Below, one piece after another: positions 1 through 8,448 of a stretch of DNA of 47,722 bases; position 1 is the stretch's first letter; each line of letters begins with the position of its first letter. Made by a program: the position numbers and the translations under genes. Below the pieces are notes generated by a model. It did not search any database. It saw nothing but the letters and a program-made list of their open reading frames with translations, and was not told where the DNA came from. The DNA comes from Candidatus Shapirobacteria bacterium. Its GTDB lineage: Bacteria; Patescibacteriota; Microgenomatia; UBA12405. Location: assembly GCA_003542615.1 (NCBI GenBank), contig DPKG01000014.1, positions 108,802 through 156,523 of the forward strand, in the 5' to 3' direction.

Positions 1-165
1 GGGGATTCTAAGAGACGTTTGTATCAAGATTTGAGTGATTTGGTTAGGAGGGTGAGAGGTGGAAGGGGAAAGGGGTCTGTGGTTGTAACTAGATTAGGAG
101 AGAACGGTTTTGAAGAAATGGCGGAAAGAATTAGAAAGAGGGATGCGGGGAATAATCGGAGATAG
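1..165 (+). CDS. C-terminal 54 residues of an unidentified protein (partial)
   Basis: An open frame enters from the left edge in phase 1 and stops at TAG 163-165. The visible tail is very basic (KRRLYQDLSDLVRRVRGGRG) and then reads SVVVTRLGENGFEEMAERI. I do not recognise the family, and too little is visible to assign a domain. It lies 63 nt upstream of ftsH on the same strand. Because ftsH has its own -10 box, the two need not share a transcript. The purine-rich, G-rich codon use matches the neighbouring + strand genes, which supports a real coding tail. Confidence 0.55.
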   Translation, partial: GDSKRRLYQDLSDLVRRVRGGRGKGSVVVTRLGENGFEEMAERIRKRDAGNNRR

Positions 166-216
166 TGCGGAGAAAACAAATTTATCAGAAGGGGTTGTTG
201 AGTGCTAAAGGGGTGA

Positions 217-222
217 TATAAT
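217..222 (+). promoter_or_regulatory. -10 box of ftsH (leaderless-type)
   Basis: A perfect TATAAT ends 6 nt before the ATG at 229. With the usual 6-7 nt from the -10 box to the transcription start, the mRNA would begin at or next to the A of the start codon. The GGAGG at 224-228 abuts the ATG directly, too close to act as a Shine-Dalgarno. Confidence 0.55.
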
Positions 223-228
223 TGGAGG

Positions 229-2190
229 ATGAAAGAAAGTAAAAAGATTTGGGAAAAAATAAAGCAACTATTTGGTTTGAGCCTTAAAACCGGTAAAAAA
301 AGCGTAGACAAATCCAACAATAAATCCGGGGGGAGTGATATACCTGAGGATATTTTAAAACAATTACCAAAGGGAGTGGTGGTAAAAAAAATTACGATTA
401 CGCCACAGTCGATTTTGAAATGGATGTTTTATTTAATTTTGATTTTTTGGATAGTGTCGGCAATTGGTGGCTTGAGCGGAGGAGCTCCGTCGACGAGTAT
501 AACTTTGTCGGAAGCATTGGAGAAAATTAAATCAGGAAAGATATCTGAGGTGACGGTGATCGATAATGAGGTGGTATTGAAGGAAACAGATGGTGGATTG
601 ACGTATACAGCTTCAAAAGAAGTAAATGCGTCAATGGTGGAGATTATGAATAATGCAGAGATTGATATTTCGAAGGTAAATTTAAAGGTAGAAAATCGGG
701 CCGGATTGAAGGCTTTTGGCGATATTTTGGGTATTTTTTTGACAGTGGGTCTGCCGTTGTTGTTTATTATTTGGTTTTTTAGAAAAAGTTCAGGTGGGAC
801 CGGAGCGGGCGGAATGTTTGGATTTGGGAAATCACCGGCTAAATTGTTTGTAAAAGGTAAACAAAAGATAACTTTTAAAGATGTGGCTGGAGTAGAAGAG
901 GCCAAAAAAGATTTGGAAGAAATAGTATATTTTTTGAAAAATCCAGCTAAATTTCATAAATTAGGCGCCAGAGCACCGAGAGGAGTGTTGTTGATCGGGC
1001 CGAGCGGGGTGGGAAAGACATTATTGGCGAAGGCGGTAGCCGGAGAAGCTAATGTACCTTTTTTCTCGATGGCGGGATCGGAATTTATGGAGATGTTGGT
1101 GGGGGTGGGAGCTTCAAGAGCCCGTGATTTGTTTGCGACAGCAAAAAAAGCCGGGAGGGCGATTATTTTTATTGACGAGATAGACGCGATCGGAAGGATG
1201 AGGGGAGGGTTGGACGGAGGACATGGCGAAAGAGAGCAAACTTTGAATCAAATTTTGGTGGAGATGGATGGTTTTGAGTCGAATACGGCGGTGGTGGTAT
1301 TGGCAGCGACAAACAGAGGCGATTTGTTGGATCCGGCTTTGATGCGTCCGGGAAGGTTTGACAGAAGAGTGATATTGGAATTACCGGATTTGGAAGCCAG
1401 AAAAGAGGTGTTGAAAATTCATGCTAAAGGTAAGCCGTTTTCCAGGAACGTGAATTGGGATTCGGTGGCCAGAAGGACAGTAGGTTTTTCGGGGGCAGAT
1501 TTGGAAAATATGTTGAATGAGGCGGCAATTGCGGCGGCGGTGAATGATAGGAAAAGTATTAATTCAAATGATATTGAAGAGGCGGCATTGAAGGTAAAGT
1601 TGGGAGCGGCAAAAAGAAGAACTCAAACAGAGGAAGATAAATTAATGACGGCTTACCATGAGGCCGGACATGCAATTGTAAACTTTGTAGAGGACTTGGA
1701 CCCGGTACATCGAGTTTCGATTGTTTCACGGGGAATGGCGTTGGGATTTACCCTAATTCCACCGAGGAGAGATGAAGTACACAGAACAAAATCTAATTTG
1801 ATAAAAAGAATGGCAATGGCAATGGGAGGAAGGGCGGCAGAGCAAATTGTATTTGGGGATATTACTACCGGAGCGGCTTCGGATATTACTCATGTGACTC
1901 AGATTGCCAGAAATATGGTAACCGAGTGGGGGATGTCGGATTTGGGACCGGTAAGTTTGGGGCCACAGATTGATGTGAATGATTTTGGCAAGGCTTATAT
2001 GGAACCTTCAAAAATATCTGACGGGATGATGAGTAAGGTGGATGAGGAAATTAAAAAATTAGTTAATACAGCTTTGGAGAGGGCGATGGTGGTTTTGAAG
2101 GAAAATCGGAAAAAATTAGATGAGATTGCCAAGCTTTTGGCTGAGAAAGAGACTTTGGATGACAAGGAATTTGCGAAGTTGATGGGGTAA
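229..2190 (+). CDS. ftsH: ATP-dependent zinc metalloprotease FtsH
   Basis: Membrane-anchored AAA+ protease that degrades damaged or misassembled membrane proteins and short-lived regulators. A basic, N-terminally extended cytosolic tail is followed by TM1 (about residues 62-82), a small periplasmic domain and TM2 (about 163-185). The AAA module has Walker A GPSGVGKT (257-264; Ser replaces the usual second Pro), Walker B IIFIDEID, and an SRH containing RPGRFDRR. The zinc site HEAGH is at 477-481. At 653 residues it has the normal length and looks intact and active. The start is chosen because the N-tail leads straight into TM1 and a -10 box lies 6 nt upstream. It is followed by a structured repeat and a convergent gene. 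Confidence 0.97.
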   Translation: MKESKKIWEKIKQLFGLSLKTGKKSVDKSNNKSGGSDIPEDILKQLPKGVVVKKITITPQSILKWMFYLILIFWIVSAIGGLSGGAPSTSITLSEALEKIKSGKISEVTVIDNEVVLKETDGGLTYTASKEVNASMVEIMNNAEIDISKVNLKVENRAGLKAFGDILGIFLTVGLPLLFIIWFFRKSSGGTGAGGMFGFGKSPAKLFVKGKQKITFKDVAGVEEAKKDLEEIVYFLKNPAKFHKLGARAPRGVLLIGPSGVGKTLLAKAVAGEANVPFFSMAGSEFMEMLVGVGASRARDLFATAKKAGRAIIFIDEIDAIGRMRGGLDGGHGEREQTLNQILVEMDGFESNTAVVVLAATNRGDLLDPALMRPGRFDRRVILELPDLEARKEVLKIHAKGKPFSRNVNWDSVARRTVGFSGADLENMLNEAAIAAAVNDRKSINSNDIEEAALKVKLGAAKRRTQTEEDKLMTAYHEAGHAIVNFVEDLDPVHRVSIVSRGMALGFTLIPPRRDEVHRTKSNLIKRMAMAMGGRAAEQIVFGDITTGAASDITHVTQIARNMVTEWGMSDLGPVSLGPQIDVNDFGKAYMEPSKISDGMMSKVDEEIKKLVNTALERAMVVLKENRKKLDEIAKLLAEKETLDDKEFAKLMG

Positions 2191-2208
2191 ATTCTTTGGC
2201 TCATAACC

Positions 2209-2274
2209 ATAATTTTTTAATGCTCACACCAATCCGCAGCTACACGGGTTGCGGTTGCGCTTTAAAAAATTAGA
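2209..2274 (+). repeat. Dispersed structured element, family B copy 1
   Basis: A 66-nt element that recurs at 11457-11522 with 59 of 66 identical bases. It folds as an outer stem AATTTTTTAA/TTAAAAAATT and an inner stem CGCAGC/GTTGCG around a loop containing ACACGG. All seven differences between the copies are transitions, and several are compensatory. It lies between the convergent 3' ends of ftsH and the 2285-3961 gene, where it could also act as a terminator. Confidence 0.75.
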
Positions 2275-2284
2275 TTATTTCGCC

Positions 2285-3961
2285 TTAGATATCTTCTTCC
2301 AGATTTATAATCCTTTGAAGGATGGCAAGCGAAGCCAGGTAAACCGGTTCGACGCCGTCGAGGGTGAGGTGCTGAGTACCAAGGTTTTTGGCCTTGGAAT
2401 AGGGAGTATCGGAAGTGTAATTGATAATACCAATATCCATGGGGGCGGGATTGAGATCAATGATGGTGTTGCGGGGGGTAGGTTGGTCGTAGGTGGCTTC
2501 GGCGACGGCACCAAGATAGGGGCCGGATTCCATTTCGATGATAGTGAGATTGTTTTCGGAATATTTTTGTAATAAGGCTTCGTTTTCGAGATAGGTGCCG
2601 AGGACGGAAACGGCTTTTTGGTTGGTTAGAATTGAACCCTGATTGTTGGTGTAGGGAAAGAAGTTGTTGAAACAATTATTAAACATGTAGGTGTTTTGGG
2701 TGTGTTCGTCGAATACCAGACGGGGAATTTGAATGTCGCCGATTTCACTGTTGAGAACGGCAGCTTTACCGGTAATATAGACACCTTTGACACGGGCGAC
2801 GTTTTCCAGAGTTTCAGTGAGAATGTGATAAGCGGCAAAGCCCAGGGGATAATCGATATTAAAAATTAAGGCATTAGATTGAGAAAGTTTTTTTGGGTGG
2901 GTGATTTTGAGACGAGGGTCGAGGTGTTTGGATTTGACCAGGTTTTTGACGGGGAAGATTTGAACATTGGAATCGAGATAGTGGGAATTGGGAACGTAAA
3001 TTATACCCAGGCTTTTTTGATATTGAATAAATTCTTTTTTGATTTTGGGCTGATCGAGGTAATATTTTGAAGCAAAATAGAGAAAATCGTTTTGGTGGAG
3101 AAATAGTTGTTTGGATTGGATTTCTTGCCATATTTGGTAGAGTTGGGGGCGGTCTTGTTTGATTTGGGAGATAATAAAGTCCTGTTTTTTGAGAACAAAA
3201 CCACTAAAAATATTGAGAAGACTGTGGGTGTTGGAGGAGACAAAATAAATATTTTGACGGGAAATATGGAGATTTGGAGAGACGGTTTTGGCTACATTTT
3301 TCCACCACTTTTGGGTGGTTTTGGTGTAATCGATCCAGGAACCGGCTAAAAGTTGGATGCGGAGATTTTGGGGGGATTGATAGATATTTTGGAGGCGGGA
3401 AGGCCATTTGGAGCCGAGGGCGGTGGTCAGACTTTTCCAGTCTTGAGGGGAAATGTTAAGAGTTTGGGTTAATTTATCTGTTTTTAGGTCGGACTTGAAT
3501 TTGAAGTAAGATTTATATTGAGTCTTGAGAAGAGTGTGGAATTTGTTCCATTCAGTTTGATAGGCAATAAGGAGATTGGTGAGATCGTCAATGTCGGAGA
3601 TAGAGGCGGCAAAGGAGGCCAGAAGGTGTTTTTGGGAGTGAAAGAAAGTGGTGCGACGGCGAGCAGGCGATTCGACTTTGGCCCAGTTTTCGACTTGTTT
3701 ATAGCCAGCTTGAGTAAAAACATCGGGTGTTTGGCCAATAATTATTTTTTGAGTCTGGTCGATTTGGGCGGGAAGACGAAGCAGGGCGTAAACGAAGGCG
3801 GCGACATCGAGTTGGAAGGGGTTGTTGGCTAAAGGGTGGAGAATGGGTTCGAGGCGGAGGTGGGAATTGGAGAGTGAGTTGACGGTGAGTTCGTGGGTAC
3901 TTTTGAGGGCGGAACGATAGGAGCGAACATGAAGGTCGATGGAGTCGATGGTTGAGGTCAT
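2285..3961 (-). CDS. Uncharacterised protein with phosphorylase-like C-terminal signature
   Basis: A 558-residue soluble protein with no signal peptide or membrane segment. The N-terminal 350 residues are helical and not recognised. The C-terminal third is glycine-rich alpha/beta and includes KGVYITGKAAVLNSEIGD, a DEHTQNTYMF segment and TIIEMESGPYLG. The last resembles the MES nucleoside-binding motif of purine and uridine phosphorylases. I believe such large proteins are annotated only as a domain of unknown function, so a nucleoside-phosphorylase-related fold is an inference. It is convergent with ftsH and probably monocistronic. The ATG at 3961 has a TATACT about 10 nt upstream, in keeping with the leader-poor starts elsewhere in the window. 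Confidence 0.8.
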   Translation of the reverse strand: MTSTIDSIDLHVRSYRSALKSTHELTVNSLSNSHLRLEPILHPLANNPFQLDVAAFVYALLRLPAQIDQTQKIIIGQTPDVFTQAGYKQVENWAKVESPARRRTTFFHSQKHLLASFAASISDIDDLTNLLIAYQTEWNKFHTLLKTQYKSYFKFKSDLKTDKLTQTLNISPQDWKSLTTALGSKWPSRLQNIYQSPQNLRIQLLAGSWIDYTKTTQKWWKNVAKTVSPNLHISRQNIYFVSSNTHSLLNIFSGFVLKKQDFIISQIKQDRPQLYQIWQEIQSKQLFLHQNDFLYFASKYYLDQPKIKKEFIQYQKSLGIIYVPNSHYLDSNVQIFPVKNLVKSKHLDPRLKITHPKKLSQSNALIFNIDYPLGFAAYHILTETLENVARVKGVYITGKAAVLNSEIGDIQIPRLVFDEHTQNTYMFNNCFNNFFPYTNNQGSILTNQKAVSVLGTYLENEALLQKYSENNLTIIEMESGPYLGAVAEATYDQPTPRNTIIDLNPAPMDIGIINYTSDTPYSKAKNLGTQHLTLDGVEPVYLASLAILQRIINLEEDI

Positions 3962-4006
3962 AAGTAAATGAAGTATAAGGTATAAGATTTAAGTTTCAAA
4001 GTTTAA

Positions 4007-4056
4007 AACCCCTCTCCCGATAAATCGGGATCTCCCCTTGAAAAAGGGAGCTTTAA
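4007..4056. repeat. Double-hairpin repeat (family C copy 1)
   Basis: Two adjacent palindromes: CCCGATAAATCGGG at 4016-4029, then CTCCCCTTGAAAAAGGGAG at 4032-4050. The second motif recurs with changed arms at 28297-28316 and 31177-31200. The first recurs as CGATTTATCG hairpin tips inside the 23S rRNA. It lies in the divergent gap between the 2285-3961 and 4147-5961 genes. Confidence 0.6.
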
Positions 4057-4146
4057 ATATAATTTTTAAATTAATTGAAATCCTATAATGTTTAAGGTAT
4101 AATCCGGCAATTGTAATCTGTTAATATTTATTTATAAATATTTATA

Positions 4147-5961
4147 ATGAGTACTAATATGTCTGAAACAAATCTAGATCCTGGTAGGTTAAAAAAGTCC
4201 ATTGATCACCTCAAACAAAATATAACACTTCATAAACTTGAAAATTCAGTAAATGAGCCGGGGGAGGAAGCACAGATGTTAAATAATGAAATAAAGAGGC
4301 AGGAGACAGGACCGAGTAATTTGACAGCTGAAGATGTTTCCAGGGTTCAGGCGGTGGTGGATCAAAATAATGATTTAAATCTTAAAATGGAACCGGTGGT
4401 TGACAGTGAAACAGGTTTGGTGACAGGAGTGGGTGTCCCCGGGATTACGACTAATGAGCAAGGATTGGTAGTAGGAGTATCGCCGAATGTGGTTGACAAG
4501 GTGGCTCCTGGGATTCAAGTTACGGGTGATACCGGATTTATAGAAGTTCCAGAGGATAAAAAACCCAGTGATATTGAGACGGGGATGAAATTGGCTGAGG
4601 ATTTGGTAAACAAAAAGCTAGTGGGGTCGTTGGTGGTAGATGCTGATGGAAATACCAAAAATTTTTATGAACCTATTGGGGGTAATTTGACAATAGATGG
4701 GGCAGGTCAGACAGAGACAGTACCGGCAGCCGAAGTACCAGGAGAAGATGAGAGAAGTAGTAAACAAATAAAAGATGATAGAAATTTGAATGCTCAATTG
4801 ACGATTGGGGGTTTGGCGATGACTGATAAGATGGAGGATTTGAATGGGGTGGCAAACGGAAAATTGGCCAGATTGGCAGAATTAAAGAGGTTGGAAGCTG
4901 AGAATGGGGCTTATGCCGCTTCGGCGGTGAGTGAAAAGAAAAGATTGGAGGAGGAATTGGTGGATATTTATGGTGTGGATGGATTTCAACAAGTGGAGGC
5001 TAAGTGGATTGAGGTTAGTGATAGATTAGGCGGGAAGAAAGAAGAGCCGATACTGAATGAAGAGCCAAGGGTTGTTTTGGGTGGCGAGCCAGAGATAGTC
5101 TTGAGTGAAGATCCGGTATTGAATGAAAACGAAGAACCGAAGATTGTTTTGGAGGATGAGCCGGTACTGAAAGAAAACGAACAAGGTGAAGGAAAAATAT
5201 ATCATGGGTATGAAAAACAGTTAGAAAGATATAGTTTGTTGATGAAAAAAGATCCAAATACCTTGTCAGGAGAAGATCGGCAAGAGTTAAAAGATTTGGA
5301 GTATTTGTTTGGTTTAAACTTTGGTAAAAGTTTTGATGATGTATATGATCAATGGTTGGCGGATAAAAGACAAAAAGGTGAAGAAGAGGGTAAAAAAGTA
5401 GAACCGGTTATTATTGATCCTGAACCTCCAAAAATACCAGAGGAGCCAAGGAAAGAACCAGTAATAATTGAAGGAACACTGAGAGATCCTGAGCCTAGTC
5501 CTGCAGTAGTAGAAAAAGAAAAAAAACCCGGGCTTTTTGCCAGATTGGAGGCGTTTGGAAAGAGGGTGGCGGATGGTCTTGAAAAACTTGGTGCCGAAGT
5601 GAGAAAAGGATATGAAGGGGCAAAAGCCAGATTTGAGAGAAGGGCGGGAATTAGCAAAACAATGGCGACGGTAAACGTGGAGCATGCAAATGAACAGGCT
5701 GTGAAAAAAGTCGGAGAGACGGTAGAACGAATTCGTTTGATTCCTCATTATCATAGACTGAGAGAAGAATTAATAAAAGAATTTGGAGGAGATGGTTATA
5801 CCAGCTGGTATGAGGTGACTTACAAAGAGATAGACGAAAATGGGTTGGAGACAGTAAGGATTAAATATGAGAAAGATTTGATGAGTGCCTCTGAAAAAGC
5901 CAGAGAAAGAAGAAAGATGGCAGGAGATTTAAAAATGAATCCACAACCAAGTGCGGCTTAA
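4147..5961 (+). CDS. Large acidic hypothetical protein with repeated E/P/V linker
   Basis: A 604-residue soluble protein, not recognised. The N-terminal half is polar with many Val/Gly turns (TGLVTGVGVPGITTNEQG). Residues about 300-345 carry imperfect tandem repeats of the type EPKIVLEDEPVLKENE. A second proline-rich stretch (IDPEPPKIPEEPRKEP) precedes a highly charged helical tail. There is no signal peptide or TM segment. It starts a three-gene + strand run with 5977-6252 and 6274-8433. A TATAAT at 4143-4148 overlaps the first ATG, so Met5 (4159) may be the real start. Repetitive linkers and charged helices suggest a structural or scaffolding role, which is inference only. Confidence 0.75.
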   Translation: MSTNMSETNLDPGRLKKSIDHLKQNITLHKLENSVNEPGEEAQMLNNEIKRQETGPSNLTAEDVSRVQAVVDQNNDLNLKMEPVVDSETGLVTGVGVPGITTNEQGLVVGVSPNVVDKVAPGIQVTGDTGFIEVPEDKKPSDIETGMKLAEDLVNKKLVGSLVVDADGNTKNFYEPIGGNLTIDGAGQTETVPAAEVPGEDERSSKQIKDDRNLNAQLTIGGLAMTDKMEDLNGVANGKLARLAELKRLEAENGAYAASAVSEKKRLEEELVDIYGVDGFQQVEAKWIEVSDRLGGKKEEPILNEEPRVVLGGEPEIVLSEDPVLNENEEPKIVLEDEPVLKENEQGEGKIYHGYEKQLERYSLLMKKDPNTLSGEDRQELKDLEYLFGLNFGKSFDDVYDQWLADKRQKGEEEGKKVEPVIIDPEPPKIPEEPRKEPVIIEGTLRDPEPSPAVVEKEKKPGLFARLEAFGKRVADGLEKLGAEVRKGYEGAKARFERRAGISKTMATVNVEHANEQAVKKVGETVERIRLIPHYHRLREELIKEFGGDGYTSWYEVTYKEIDENGLETVRIKYEKDLMSASEKARERRKMAGDLKMNPQPSAA

Positions 5962-5976
5962 TTATTAAAATAAAAA

Positions 5977-6252
5977 ATGAAGGTATTGGAAATAAAAAAA
6001 ATGTTGGAAAAAACTAAGTTAGAGGGTGAGCTGGGAGAAGAGGCAGAAAAAATATTGCAGGGTTATGATGAGAGTGAAGATTTGGGAAGGGAAGATGCGG
6101 AAAAATTAGCGGGGTTGTTTGAAGCGGGAGCTGAAGTTTCTGACATCAAAGCTCAATATTATGGTGATGTGTTGTGGAGTTTGAATAGTTATGTCAAAAG
6201 TTTGGAGAGTGCTTTAGATTTGGCGGAAGAAGAGGTCGATAGTTTAGAATGA
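5977..6252 (+). CDS. Small acidic helical hypothetical protein
   Basis: A 91-residue protein, predicted almost all helix, strongly acidic at the C-terminus (LDLAEEEVDSLE). No Cys pairs, signal or TM are visible and no family is recognised. It begins 15 nt after the preceding stop with no Shine-Dalgarno. A TAAAAT ends 5 nt before its ATG, but in such AT-rich spacer this could be chance. It ends in TGA, which shows that TGA is a stop here. It sits between two large unknown genes and is probably co-transcribed with them; it could be a small partner of either. Confidence 0.65.
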   Translation: MKVLEIKKMLEKTKLEGELGEEAEKILQGYDESEDLGREDAEKLAGLFEAGAEVSDIKAQYYGDVLWSLNSYVKSLESALDLAEEEVDSLE

Positions 6253-6261
6253 GTTTGATGC

Positions 6262-6267
6262 TATAAT
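6262..6267 (+). promoter_or_regulatory. -10 box of the 6274-8433 gene (leaderless-type)
   Basis: TATAAT ends 6 nt before the ATG at 6274. No Shine-Dalgarno is present in the 6-nt gap AGCTTT. The spacing matches ftsH, 11944(-) and 36733(-). Confidence 0.5.
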
Positions 6268-6273
6268 AGCTTT

Positions 6274-8433
6274 ATGGCATTGCCTGATATTAAAAATACC
6301 CCAGAGAGACCCTTGAATTTGCAGGTGGCTGATGCAGTGAAAAAGTTGGTTAATCCGAATTTGTCAGAAGAAAATAGGGCTTTGGAGAGAGGTAATTTGC
6401 GAAAAAATTTTGTAGGAGCATTGGAAAAAGCCGGAGCGGAAAAGAAGATTTTTAATACTTCGAAGCCAGGAGTGACGTTGGAGGGAGTGATGATTGAAGG
6501 AACTCCGATTGGAAATATTGGGAATTTGGATAGTTTTTTGGATAAAAGGTGGGATAAAAAAAATGGTAAATGGGTGAGTGAGCCGGAATTGATGGATGAA
6601 TGTCAGGAGGTAGAAAATGAATTTGAAAAAGGGGTGGCGGAAGGTTTAATGAATAGTGCTTTTACAAGAGGGAAGATGGATAAGGTTTTGAAAATGGATG
6701 GTAAAACTGAAAGGGATCAACAGATTGATGAAATAAGGAAAATATTGGGTGGAAATAGTGTGTTGAGTGGAATTGAAGAAAGGGTGTTGTTTTCTTTGAT
6801 GACTAGTGATGAAGACGATTTGGGAGGGGAAGAACCGGAGATAGTGGTGACGAAGGGGGAGGGGGCAGATAGTCGATTGATAGGTGTGCTGGAGAGATTG
6901 GAGGAGAGGTTGGGGGGTGGAGAGGACGATGGGCTGAGTGAGGCAGACAGAAAAAGAAGAAGGAAGTTAGAAGAACAACAAATAAAGTTTTATGAAGAAG
7001 AAATGCAGTTTAAAGGTGAAATGGAAGAAGTGTCTGAAGTAGAGTGGTTGGATGGTTTGATGGGAAAAGACTATGAGAAAGCCCAAATTCCAGCAAGGTG
7101 GATGTTGAGAGCTCCTGAGTGGATGGAAAGAAAAGGAAAAAATGAGTCTGAAATGATGGGAGAATGGAGGGATGTGTATTCCTTAGCAGAAGGATTAAGT
7201 TATGCGGTGGTGAGAAGAAGGACTGATGGGAAGTTTCAAACTGACGTGGATTATATTAAGGAAATTATATTTGGAATGTACGCAATGAAAGAGAAGAGAC
7301 TGAAAAAATACTATGAACAGAAAGAGTTTAGTTATGGGTTTAGGAACGCTTTGGAAACGTTAGTGATAGATTTGTTTGAACCTAGTGATCAAGGTATTTT
7401 TGTTTTTAAAAAGAGAGAAGATAATAATTCAGTGGATAGATTTATGCTTGATTCGGCAGCATATAAGGAAAATTTAGCGGAAAGGTTATTACGGAGTGGT
7501 GAATTTAAATCACTAGAACAAGCTAAAATTATGATATCAATTGCATCTGATTTTTTGGAGATGGGTGGGCAGTATGAGGTGGGAGATAGTGAGAGAGATG
7601 TGGGGTATGCCTCCGATGCTTTGAGGACAGCGTTAAGACCGGATGTGAAATTTGGAAAAAAGCTTATTGGTGGTGAGATTTGGGGTGGTCCGATTGGGAT
7701 GTGGGCGATGACTGTAGCTGGGAATGACGCTAAAAGAGCGAAACAACTAATTGATGGGTTGGGAATAACCCCTAAAGTTTTGGGCGGTTCTGTATTGAAT
7801 ATGATGGTTGAGGTAGAAGGATCAAGAGATAAAGTTCCGTTGGGTTTTGCGTTGTTGAATAGAAAAAATGTTGTTTTTGAAAGCAACGCGAATGATTTTT
7901 ACTTTACTTGGAAAAAAGATTTTGTAATGAATTCGATAGATGTTTGGAAATATGTGAATGGAGACAAGAAGTTGGAAATGCGGTCAATTGCAGATTTAAG
8001 TAATGTAGTTGCTGATTGGAGAAAAGGTCTTTACAATGCTGTTTGGGGTTTGAGAAAACAGTCGAAAAAAACGGGTATCGATTTTGCACCTAAAGAGGTA
8101 TTGGCAGCTGCGATTGCGGGATCAACAACTGTGTGGCCATTTGATGGTGTTGGGGGCTTTAATACTTTATATATGAGGATTGATAAGTCTGATGAGGCAA
8201 TAAGTAGACCTTCATTTAAAGATGATTATGTGGATGCGGGGGATTTTATTATTAGGAACACAGCCCAGTCAGATGCAGAGAGGCTTTGGTTGATGAATTT
8301 TTTTGGAGTTAACAAAAAAGGGGCAAATGATTTATTTCAAAAAGCTGTTGACTATGATTTTGTAACTAATGGGACAGTAGACCTTAAAGAAAGACAAAAA
8401 GTACAGAGTGGAAGGAATTGGAAATTGGTCTAA
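6274..8433 (+). CDS. Large hypothetical soluble protein
   Basis: A 719-residue protein that I do not recognise. The N-terminus (MALPDIKNTPERPLNLQVAD) is followed by charged helical regions rich in Glu/Lys (EEDDGLSEADRKRRRKLEEQ) and a more globular C-terminal half with many Trp and Gly (GGEIWGGPIGMWAMTVAGND). No signal peptide, TM segment, P-loop or catalytic motif is evident. Its -10 box is 6 nt from the start. It is the last gene of the + run and converges on the secretion cluster. The neighbourhood suggests, but does not show, a cytoplasmic role linked to the envelope machinery. Confidence 0.75.
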   Translation: MALPDIKNTPERPLNLQVADAVKKLVNPNLSEENRALERGNLRKNFVGALEKAGAEKKIFNTSKPGVTLEGVMIEGTPIGNIGNLDSFLDKRWDKKNGKWVSEPELMDECQEVENEFEKGVAEGLMNSAFTRGKMDKVLKMDGKTERDQQIDEIRKILGGNSVLSGIEERVLFSLMTSDEDDLGGEEPEIVVTKGEGADSRLIGVLERLEERLGGGEDDGLSEADRKRRRKLEEQQIKFYEEEMQFKGEMEEVSEVEWLDGLMGKDYEKAQIPARWMLRAPEWMERKGKNESEMMGEWRDVYSLAEGLSYAVVRRRTDGKFQTDVDYIKEIIFGMYAMKEKRLKKYYEQKEFSYGFRNALETLVIDLFEPSDQGIFVFKKREDNNSVDRFMLDSAAYKENLAERLLRSGEFKSLEQAKIMISIASDFLEMGGQYEVGDSERDVGYASDALRTALRPDVKFGKKLIGGEIWGGPIGMWAMTVAGNDAKRAKQLIDGLGITPKVLGGSVLNMMVEVEGSRDKVPLGFALLNRKNVVFESNANDFYFTWKKDFVMNSIDVWKYVNGDKKLEMRSIADLSNVVADWRKGLYNAVWGLRKQSKKTGIDFAPKEVLAAAIAGSTTVWPFDGVGGFNTLYMRIDKSDEAISRPSFKDDYVDAGDFIIRNTAQSDAERLWLMNFFGVNKKGANDLFQKAVDYDFVTNGTVDLKERQKVQSGRNWKLV

Positions 8434-8448
8434 ATATTTTTTGTTAGG